This document shows, piece by piece, positions 12,884 through 22,500 of a stretch of DNA of 64,000 nt. The position numbers were made by a program, and so were the translations under genes. The DNA is from Blastomussa wellsi (lineage: Eukaryota > Cnidaria > Anthozoa > Scleractinia > Plerogyridae): positions 18,694,330 through 18,758,329 of the forward strand of contig OX393569.1 in the NCBI GenBank assembly GCA_947652115.1, read 5' to 3'. Below the pieces are notes generated by a model. It saw nothing but the letters and a program-made list of their open reading frames with translations. It was not told the DNA's origin and did not search any database. Numbering within the stretch: the stretch's first letter is position 1; every line of letters starts with the position of its first letter.

Positions 12884-14236
12884 TTAAGACTTGCTAAATT
12901 AACAAAATGCTGCTATTTATTATTGCCAGTGCTTGTCAGCATTGATCAAAATATCAAGATTTATTAACTATAAAGGTGTAAATTTACTACAATCAAGTTT
13001 ATTCAAGGGGAGGGATTTTAAAATCCTGTGGGGTTTCATTAAGGAATCCAGGAATTTTTAATAACAATTTTATTTTTGCTGGTTGTTTTTATGCACATTC
13101 ATGTGTTTGCAGGGCTTGGGTATTAAAAAATTTTCTTGATAGAATGTAAACATCTATTTGCTGGTCTATGGGACTCATTTAAATGTTGTACCAGTTGCTG
13201 TCTGCTTGTAAATTTTATGGCCATTGTGTGAAAACAACTGGGGATAAACTCTGTTTAAACCAGCTCACATCATTCTTACATGCTGTGATTGCAGCAAAGC
13301 ATTCAATACAAATAACTGAATATGAGGGGTGTCTGTTTGGTAAAGGTTCCTCTGTGTGGTGACAACAACATATCACTGTTTCCTCCCACTTTGGGGTCAC
13401 TAATGGCTATAAGGGTTCAGGGGCAGATCCAGTTATTTAAAAAGGGGTGTCTGTCATTGCTACAGTCTGAGAAAACACTGCTGCTCTTGGAAAAAGGTGA
13501 AATAAGACTAGAAGATGTCAAAAAAACAAGGCAAAAAGTTTCTCTGCACCGCATGCAATTTTTTTTGGTGTAAAGGCCAGTATGCCAAATGGTCGCTCAT
13601 AATACATCACAGATAAACAAGCCACTGTTTATGATACCTAATTTTCGGTCTTCACAAAAATTCACAGTGGATCTGTATGACATCGGAAATAAATTCCCCA
13701 ACTTTTTGGGACTCTGGTGATAAAATGTTGATGGTATGGCCAACTACCATGTAAAAACACAAAAGTGCAGTGCTCAAAATAAGAAATAAATCCAGGTTGT
13801 CCTTATGCATGGCAAATGTCTTACAATCTCGGGCAACCAGCCCTTTATCTTTCCTAAAAAGTTCTAGTTGTCTCGGGCAACTGCTAATTTTGAAAGTGAC
13901 TAAAAATACTGTCTGTTGATTCAGTAGAATAGATTATACAACAGGAACAAAGGATTATTTCTGCTCAATCAGAAGAAGCATATAGAGAGCTGTTTGGCCT
14001 TGTCGCAGGGACTCTAAACTTTCACTCCAAATCTTTTTTTGATTTTTCAACTTTCCATCGCCCTCACAAACTGCTCCTGGGTCTCCGATGATCCTCCATG
14101 AAGAGCATATGTGCTTTCAATGGAGCGTTTTCACTCATGACCAAAATGACCAGCACCAAGAAGATAAATAAAGAATACACTTCTCCAAGTTTCAGGTGTG
14201 TGTTATTCCAAACTTCAGATATTTGCCAAAATGTTA

Positions 14237-14272
<36 letters not shown>

Positions 14273-14468
14273 ATTGCTGTACCTGATTGGAACACCAATA
14301 TGGTGGCCAGAAATAATGGAATTTACTTTGGTTATCTAGGTGACTGATTACCTGTACTGAACAAACAAATATTTATATAAACACTTTTCCTAATACTTAA
14401 ACTTCTCAAATAGCTAAATCTTGCGAGATAACACGCTCGTAACTTTGTCAGGCACTGCCATAATTCTT

Positions 14469-14868
14469 TAAGGGAACCTCCACTCTTTTGACAAGTTGAC
14501 ATTGACTCGCTTGAAATAGTACCTGAATTTCACATTTTTCCGGATAAGCGAGAAATGTCATTTAACAGCAACAAAAATGGACAATATTATCGCTTTTAAA
14601 TATTCCCCGTGCCACCATTTTGGATTTGATGACACATTGTAGTTGCCCTATTGTTTTGCACAAAAGAAGCTGTGCTTCACAACAATAGCGGCAACCACAA
14701 CACGTCATCAAATCCAAAATGACGGCGCGCTGGGAATTTAAAAGCGATAATCTTTTCCATTTTTTATGGCTTTTAAATCAGATTTCTCCTTTGTCCAGTA
14801 AAATTTGAAATTTAGGCATTATTACAAACAATTTAAGGTCAATTTTTCAAGAGTGGAGGTTCCCTTTA
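14469..14868. repeat. Long foldback element of about 400 bp
   Basis: Left end AAGGGAACCTCCACTCTT and right end AAGAGTGGAGGTTCCCTT are perfect inverses. Inner inverted blocks include TTTTGGATTTGATGAC with GTCATCAAATCCAAAA, so the arms run nearly to the centre. TTTAA appears at both flanks and may be a target-site duplication. Confidence 0.85.
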
Positions 14869-15174
14869 AATTCAAAATGCGATGGTTTCCCAATGAAGGA
14901 TGCTGTTGAGCTGAAAAGTTGTACACCGATATAAATTTAGCACCTCTTATGCCTGATGAGTATATAAAGCTTGGTGGCTCTGATTTTGGATTTTAGAATT
15001 TGATGACATCACGTGAAAACGCTCTATAACCACTGACATGATGAAAAGTTGTCAGCAACTTCGCTCATACAGACAATCACAAAATGAGCTTGAAATGTTT
15101 AACAAAAAAGCTTTAACCGTTGTTAATGGTTTTGAAAGTTAAGAATGATCATCGAGAAGCCTGAAAAATATCAG

Positions 15175-15250
15175 GGCTTCAACGAGATTCGAACCTGTGA
15201 CCTCCGCAATACTGGTGTGATGCTTGCTCTACTAACTGAGCTACGAAGCC
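15175..15250 (-). tRNA. tRNA-like pseudogene or tRNA-derived repeat head
   Basis: Exactly 76 nt on the minus strand with a 7-bp acceptor stem (GGCTTCG with TGAAGCC), a D-arm (GCTC...GAGC with AGTTAGTA loop, Pol III A box) and a TTCGAAT T-loop (B box). The anticodon stem and T-stem contain several mismatches, and position 33 of the presumed anticodon loop is A rather than the near-universal T. It therefore looks like a decayed tRNA or a tRNA-like repeat rather than a working tRNA. It lies just downstream of the exonuclease stop codon, on the same strand. Confidence 0.5.
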
Positions 15251-15347
15251 ACACATTGGGGATGGTTATATTGTTAATGGTTTTATTAATGGCCTATATT
15301 CAAAAATAATAGTCATTGCAAATTATTATTAATAGTTAATATTTTGA

Positions 15348-16181
15348 TTAATTCACAGCGTCTGTCCAATTTGGCCAGTAAGCATCCTCCAGGTAGGACT
15401 GTCTACCTTTCCCTGTAATGTCTTTTTCCCACTGCGCCTCACACTTCCTGTATAAGAGCATGGCAGCTCTAGCATCTTCAACAGAACTGTGTTCGTTCAC
15501 TTGAATATCAAACTTCAGCAACTGTCTAGTAAGGCGTTTCAAAGAAGGAGTAGAGTTCCTTGGAAACCCAGCTAAGACACGCAGAGGTATGTGCTTTGAT
15601 GTGTCCCTGATAAGATCCGGAGGGTGTCTTAACTTGAGAACTTTTAAGTCAAACTGCAAAGCATGACCGACAAGTATGCGTTTTTTAACAAGCCGTTTGA
15701 CTTTTTTTCTTGCCGAGCGAAATGAGATCGCGTTGTTCATGTGTTTGGGGCGGATTCCGCTCCACTTTGTTCTATAATCCGTAATAGGCTTGTCAGGTTT
15801 GACGTACACATCGTACAAAACATCACCTTCATGGTTAACAATGCTACATCTGGCCAAAGCACTTGTTTTTTCGTCTCCGACACCAACCATTTCACAGTCT
15901 AAACCGACAGGAGACAAAGTTTTCGACTTCTTCAAATTTCTCCCAGTTGTTATTCGACTACTTTGCAAGTTGTCTACTTCACTTTCCGCGAAAATGGAGT
16001 CGTTTAAAGAACATGTGGACATGCTGTCCATGGAAATCCTATCGCAGTTCCATCCGCTTTTGTCGGCTCCTTCACCATCCCTTCGATCGTCATGGAAGTT
16101 AATTTTATTCATATCAGTTCGCTGTCGGACACATTTTCGATATTTCTTCCAACAAGACTCTCCAGGATTTGATAGCTCCAT
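15348..16181 (-). CDS. DEDDh 3'-5' exonuclease of the ISG20L2/AEN (REX4-like) group
   Basis: Intronless, 277 residues. The start at 16181 precedes a basic N-terminal tail of about 90 residues, Lys/Arg/Ser-rich and suited to nuclear or nucleolar targeting. The exonuclease domain occupies about residues 91-265. Exo I is GLDCEMVGVG (catalytic D and E); LARCSIV, GDVLYDVYVKP and DYRTKWSGIRPKHM follow, as in ISG20L2 and AEN. Exo II is VGHALQFDLKVL (catalytic D). Exo III is HSSVEDARAAMLLY (general-base H and final D). The C-terminal YLEDAYWPNW matches the AEN-type tail. Human ISG20L2 is a nucleolar exonuclease acting in 5.8S rRNA 3'-end processing; AEN is an apoptosis-linked nuclease. One-exon structure suggests an old retrocopy or intron loss. 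I cannot choose between the two paralogues, so no symbol is given. Confidence 0.93.
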   Translation of the reverse strand: MELSNPGESCWKKYRKCVRQRTDMNKINFHDDRRDGEGADKSGWNCDRISMDSMSTCSLNDSIFAESEVDNLQSSRITTGRNLKKSKTLSPVGLDCEMVGVGDEKTSALARCSIVNHEGDVLYDVYVKPDKPITDYRTKWSGIRPKHMNNAISFRSARKKVKRLVKKRILVGHALQFDLKVLKLRHPPDLIRDTSKHIPLRVLAGFPRNSTPSLKRLTRQLLKFDIQVNEHSSVEDARAAMLLYRKCEAQWEKDITGKGRQSYLEDAYWPNWTDAVN

Positions 16182-16390
16182 TTTAATAGTAGTCTAGGCA
16201 ATAGAAGAGTGCAAAGATAGGAGCAAATTTAAAGAAACCAGCAAATTGTTATGTCACCACGTGGTGCAATCCGTACGCCATGTTTGTTGCTGAGTAACAA
16301 GAAGGACTGGTATCTAATTCTTTTCGACCCTCGTACCCAGGGTCGCTCGGGAAATGAGCACCCCTGGAAAGATCTGTTGGAAGTCCGCTT

Positions 16391-16628
16391 CTCGTCCCCA
16401 GAGGCCGCGTTCCTTTTGGTCAGCACCAAGGAATCGAGACCTCTGGCCACCCCCAGCTTGTGAGCATGCGCAGAGTACTCGTTCTGTAGTTTTCAGCCAA
16501 TCAGAATTGTCAGATTCGACAATGAGTCCGTGATTCGCGGACTTCCGGTTTTGGAGACGGCCAAGAGGTCGTGGTTCTTGGTGCTGACCAAAAGGATCGC
16601 GGCCTCTGGGACGAGAATGGGAAGTCCG
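16391..16628. repeat. Inverted repeat (arms of about 60 bp) upstream of the exonuclease gene
   Basis: Left arm at about 16391-16448 and right arm at about 16558-16613 are inverted copies; the core CTTTTGGTCAGCACCAAG and its inverse CTTGGTGCTGACCAAAAG match exactly. It begins about 210 bp upstream of the exonuclease start codon. Confidence 0.83.
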
Positions 16629-19119
16629 AAAATATTGGACTTCCGGTTCAACTGCGCATGCCTAGCTTTCAATAGCTTGACCCAATGAACTAAATGGAAT
16701 TTACTTCCGGCCATTTTTATTGTCTTCAAAACAAATCAAAATCGATCCTGTAACGGAACTTTCGAGAGTCGCTCGAAATCATGAAGACTACAAAACTCTA
16801 ACCCGTACGTCTCACCACTTCCTCGAAAGAAAGGACCTTGCAACCAGGAAAGCAAAAATACCATCAAAAGCAGATTTAATTTTTAAAAGATTATTTTTCT
16901 CCAACCAGTCGGCTACAATTTTTACAGATTTTCCCTGGAAATAGGTAGTCACCTTCGCGTGGTACGGCACAATCGTGTCAAACAGTAAGTGACGTTCCAA
17001 GAAGAACATCGAGAAGGTACTTTCGATTTTCCCCGGCCCCCAGGCCGAAAGGGCTGGACACGGCCCGGGGGTTGCCGGGGGAATGGTTACAGGTAGAAAC
17101 CTGGTAGACGCGCCCATGAGGGGACTGCTCGTAGTCTACATCCTTCGAGCCTCCTTGAGCAAAAATCTAGAATGTTTGAAGTTTTGGGAATTCCCTCATT
17201 GGTAGTATGGTGAATTCTTAGAAAATTTCTCAACATTTTATTGAGAGGGCCGGAGGGGGCAGTCCTCTGACATCTTGACTGCCTGTGGACTCTGGTAAAT
17301 TATTCCAATTTTCTAATATAAAATACGTTTTGTCCGTATTTAGCTCCCATATTGGCGCACTCCGTTGAAAATGAGTTTACAGATCGGTCCAGGATGGCAA
17401 TAAGTCCAGAGTGCAACGCATGAACAAACCACTTCTGTACAGTCGCTTGCGCTTAGGACTTAGGCCTTTCGCAACAAAACGTCACATGGTGCAAAATGCG
17501 CCATGCTAGAGGGCAAACTTAATATATAGATTTAGCCTAAAAGTGGAGCGCCACATTTGTTGCTAGTTTCTGATGATTTGTGAAAATACTTTCGCAAAAA
17601 AAGCAAAATAAGAAAAGGAAAAATATAATGAAATGAAATGATAAAGAAATCGAAACTCAATTCAACAGGCCCTTTAATTAACTTAAAAGAAACATTTCCT
17701 TTTTATCTAAGGCTTGTCGGATTAGCTCAGTTGGGTAGGTATTACTCTTGCGATCTTTTTCGAAAACAGCATATTTTTTATTTATTTTTTCAGCAAGAAC
17801 GTAATATAATACAAATAATAATGATAATGAATGATAATGATAATGATGATGATAATGATATAAAAATTGGCTCTAATCGGAGGACACAAAAGAAGTGGTT
17901 ATTTTTCGCGCCTCAGGTGAATTAAAACACGACAACTCACCTCGATGAGCTCTACAGCTGAGTCCGGTACTGCTGTGGTCATATGATATTGGCCACTGAA
18001 TACCTTGTTCTAACAGCTCTTGTCCGATATCACAGATCGACCTAGTTTGGAGTATGACCACCCTGAGCGACGTCGTTCGTCGTTGTCGGTCGTACGCGCC
18101 CGCGAGACATTCCGCTAGCCATTTTGACCATGAAAGATTGACGGCCCCACGGCCCCTTGGGCCACCGGAGCTCCAACCTCGTTCCCAGGGTCTCTCATCT
18201 TCCCGCCCTCCCGAGACACCGTTTGAACGAGGTTGCGGAGCTCCGCTATTATCGTTACCACACTGGGAAATCCAAAACAAAGAAAAGTCAAGCTTGACTG
18301 GATAAAGTCGTTTTTGTTGGGATGTCCTAGTACGGGAACAATAATAAGCTTGCCGTCCAACATGGCGGATTTTGTACCATGTGACCGTTTGTTGCAATAG
18401 GCCTATTACGATTTTGGATGTTCAGGTCGTCGATAAAACGCCAAGTATTTTTAGCCGACAATGTGTCATTTAAGGGGCAAGTGACAAATCAGCCCTTCTT
18501 GACGAATCTTCATGGGTACGACCGGATATCGAGCCATTCATCATTCATCGAGCTGCTACATCGCCCTCATATTGGTCTTCACTGAGGCTTAATTCAGAAT
18601 TTCCGGCCGGCTTTTTTTTTCGTATATGGAAGTTCCCCGGGAGTTTGTAAACGTATTTCTTTGCAAAATTCCTCTTTAAGGGAAAGGAGTATCAGTATAG
18701 GCTAGGTAAGGTGTGCGTCTGACGATACTAAAAGCCCTTGATGTACCTTTGTTGTTAACCAACTCTTGACGCGCGCTTTTCTTGTTTCCGTAAGCCACGA
18801 AATGATGAACTACAGACTGCGGCTCGAATTAAATAAATCACAGTAACCAACAAGAATAAATATCCAAACAAATGCTACCATTTCCAAGAATTTTTTAAAT
18901 CACTCATGCCAAAACAAAATGCATGAAAACATATACATATACATATACTTATCGACTTGCGTGCAAGAGGCGCGTATTTAGAGCTAGCTAGTGTTTAATA
19001 GATGAATATCATCACAACATTATTATTTTGGATAAACACCAACTTGATGTGGTTTCTAAGAACCGTTGCTTCATTTTCTTGATATAAATGAGGTGTCATC
19101 CAAAATCTTTTTGATTTTT
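16629..19119. other. Non-genic spacer between the exonuclease and NOWA-like genes
   Basis: Contains an AATGAT microsatellite (17817-17860) and a dispersed repeat at about 18060-18260 (CGACGTCGTTCGTCG... GACCATGAAA ... GGAGCTCCGCTATTAT) that resembles fragments at 33765-33910 and 35515-35635. No gene was recognised. Confidence 0.65.
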
Positions 19120-19540
19120 TTACCGTATTTTTTTCGATTAGAGGCCCCCGGCGTTTTCTTGTTGACCCAGCGTTTATTCAGAGCCCTACGTTTATTAATC
19201 AATGGTATTTTGCATTATTTTGAAATCCTCGGTTTTTACTGGTTTTTAATAAAATTTAATGAATTGAAAGCAAAATGTAACAGAAAAATTCACCAGAACA
19301 AATTAAGGCGAAATGCGACCAACTTGGTAGTTTGTTGGATGTGCGGGTAAATGGAACTGTTAGAGCGTGTTCACCTGTGAAACTAAACGATTAAACCTGT
19401 TTTTGAGATTCTTTTGTGTAATATCAAATTGAAAGAAATACCGAACCTCTAATGAATGCCGGGACTTCGATCAAACGCCGGGGGCGTTTATTTAAACCTC
19501 TACCTAGCAGATCCGGCGTTTAATCGAGGACATACGGTAA
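19120..19540. repeat. MITE-like element just downstream of NOWA, carrying a polyadenylation signal
   Basis: The left end (TTACCGTAT...TCGATTA) and the right end (TAATCGAGGACATACGGTAA) are inverted copies, and GCCGGGGGCG-type motifs recur inside. The right end lies 24 bp downstream of the NOWA stop codon at 19565. On the minus strand an AATAAA falls at 19488-19493, about 70 nt past the stop, so the element probably supplies the poly(A) signal. Confidence 0.6.
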
Positions 19541-19564
19541 TATTTCCAGCAGTATCCACGGTCA

Positions 19565-22500
19565 TTATTTGCGGTTCTTACAGCAAGATAGAGTACAAAC
19601 CGGTGCGCATGCATTTGGACAAGGTGCAGGACAGGTGTTTGGTTGGAATAATTTCTGAGTCTGTAAGGGAGGACTTTGCGGGATCTGACCCGCGGGATAA
19701 GGGTTAAAGTAGGGATATTGCGGTCGATATGGGCTCACTGGCAGAGGCGGTTGCATTGGATAACCAGGGGGAGGAGGGCTAACTTGTGGAGGCTGTGTTC
19801 TTTGCCCTATAGGAAGAAGCCCTGGACTTGCTGGCAGTTCAACGGGAGATGGTTGTGGGCGGTTCAGCTGTGCGGGTATTGGATAGGGTGGGTATCCAGG
19901 CTGTGGCAAGCGTGGTATCGGAAATCCTGGGGTGAAGACAGGGGGAGGGGGAGGGCGGGCGATGCTTAAAACCGGTCGATAGATTCTGACTCTCCAAGCT
20001 GTCTGAGCAGGAGGGACGACATTCGGGTAAGAAGGAGCGTAAGGCTGTGGGGGATATCCCATAAATGGATAAACCGGCTGTGGAACAGCCACCTGAAGAG
20101 GCTTTTGTTGCGACTTTTCGTGGCCCCTCTCTGACACTGATTTTTTCTCTGACTCTTTCCCCTTTTCTTTACCATGAGAATCCTGCTTGGGAGTCTGCAC
20201 CGTGGGTTGGTAGTACTGAGGTGGCATGTACATGGGCATTGGAGGTGGTACGGGCTGGTATGGCTGTGCATACGGATAACTGAAGACCACGCCCTGAAGT
20301 TGTACCGGTGATTTGGCCTGACCGAGTTCAACCTTTGAACCCTGAGGCTTTGGACTAACTTTGTTTTGGTTCATCTGCAAGAACTGTGGCACTGGCTGCT
20401 GAATCATCGGTTGCGGCTGCGGGTAAACAGGCCACGGTTGAGGGTACACTGGTCTTGGACTGGCCTGGTAAGGCTGTGGAGCTTGCTGCTGTGGCTGGCG
20501 TGGTAGAAGTAAGTATTGTAGCGACGGCAGCGTTTGCGGTCGAGTTGGAACTTGGTAACGAATCTGTTGGGGTTGCGCTGGGACACTGAACGGATAAGGT
20601 TGTGGACGGAAAATTGGGTTTTGATACTGCGGCAGTGGAGGCGGCGGTGAGTACTGGTATTGCTGTGGACGTGGTGGAACTGGATACTGGTATTGGTAAG
20701 GCTGTGGCCGTGGAGGGACTGGATATTGCGGCTGTTGAGGTCTGTTCGGGTACTGGACTTGTTGGGGAACTGGGTAAGGAATTGGTGGTGGAGGATAAGC
20801 CGGCATTTGATTAGCTGCATTGTACAATGGCTGAGCACCACCAAACAAGTTGTAACCAGGCTGTTGCGCTAGCTGTGGCTGTTGTGCGCCAAAAGAGTTT
20901 TGGAAAAACTGCTGACCAAATGGATCACAGCACCATGGGCTACACGTGGTCGGCATGCATTGCTGGCTCGAGCAGTAACTTGGGCATGCGGCTGGAGTCT
21001 GGTCCTCTGAAGAAGCAAACAAACAAAAATATGACCCTTCTTCATCGCAGCTTTGTACACTCACTAGCTTATGTGTCAGAATTCTGATTAGGTGACACCA
21101 GCATGCAAAATTTTGGAAACCATCCACGCCTGATGTTTAAATTAGACTCCGTTTACAAAAAAGGGTGCATGCAGCGTTTACGGGTTTGTTAATTCCTAGA
21201 GATTCCGTGTTGAAAGAAGTTAAGTGGCCGAAATTAATACAAGGAATTCGCGATGTTATTGTAATTTCTTGTAAAAAGCCAGAAGAACGGTCGACCGAGA
21301 TCAACTCAATTGGTCCGTTTCAGAATTAAGGTACATCTGCCTCTTATAGACATGACCCGTACACACTGGGGTAGGGCTCGCGCGCGAGAAGTCAAATAGG
21401 ACTTCGGTTCACGCCCTATATCTACTCCCTGTGCGGTATTTGCTTTATCTGAAGTAGCGCGGCTAGAGAGTTCAAACACTTTTTAATTTACACTTGAGCT
21501 ATTCATATTTTATGATTGGAACACTTGCCGACAATCATAGTAGCCTTGACAAGTTGCACTTTTTCCCCGTGAAGTGTTCCAGTGATGGAACTTCTCTTAG
21601 GTGAATCACTTCCTTGAATGGAGTCTCGGAGAAGCTGAATCGGGTCAGCTGGAGAGTCGTCATCTGGGGTGAAACGTAGCTTGACATGCGCCAATATTTT
21701 ATCTCCTTCTCCTTTGCTGATGGAAAAATAGAATTATTAGCGCACGCCCTGTGCAACCATGTGACCGTTAACTGTCTGAGTTAATAAACGATATGCCAGT
21801 TTTTCTTCTTCTGATAGCTCTGCGCGATCACGACATCATACAAGAATACGCAATGCGTACTATCGGTCATGCACTCTCTCTTCTGAAGAGACCTTTTCCA
21901 TTTTCGTACAAGCTGCGAGGTCAGTGAAGAAAGCGCGCAGAGGACTCGGGACAAGCTATAGGAATCGAAATCTACGGAGGAACAATGTTACCATGGTTAC
22001 CTGAATCGTCACACAAACACGTCTCATCTGTGCTTACCTGAAATGGTCTAAGGAAACTTGTTCAAACCAATCATAGTCACCATACACCTCTAAAAACTGT
22101 TAAAAGAGAAAACGGAATTGATTCGTTTGGTAAAAATTACATAAGTGCTTTTCGTGTACACGACTTCTTGCCTCTCTCATTCAATACAGTGAGCTGGTCT
22201 TTTTTATTTACGAAAATAAAGTTATTGGTTAATTCCAAGATTAAGTAAAAAGATAGGTCACTATACTCGTTTGATGCGTGCGCTTGTCACGCATTAAAAA
22301 TTATGTACAGAAGGATGCTCAGTGCAATGATCGACTTGAAAATTTAAGTTATATATCTTCTCCCAAATTATTTTTCCCACAAAATTTTCATAATAAGACA
22401 GAATGTACTATCCTGGCTTTATAATATAAAACCGATTCATTTCTGCAGAAAGAAAAAAGGAAGTCCATTAAGCGACAGAAACAGTAGTTGAAGCCTATAC

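Larger units (their letters stand above)
11267..15174. other. Non-genic spacer between BPNT2 and the exonuclease gene
   Basis: Holds the BPNT2 3' UTR (exact end unclear), the tandem array at 11846, the MITE-like element at 12721, a GTT/GCT microsatellite near 12610, the foldback at 14469 and AT-rich unique sequence. No exon with coding bias was seen. Confidence 0.7.

Noticed and set aside
17705..17745. tRNA A-box-like sequence (TAGCTCAGTTGGGTAGG)
   Set aside because: No matching B box or acceptor stem downstream; at most a tRNA-derived fragment.
17873..18397. Minus-strand open frame of 174 codons
   Set aside because: It overlaps a dispersed repeat also found near 33765 and 35515, and its translation is Arg/Ser-rich with no recognisable domain.
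19676..21087. Several plus-strand open frames rich in Val/Ala/Trp
   Set aside because: They mirror the Pro/Gln/Tyr-rich NOWA exon on the other strand.
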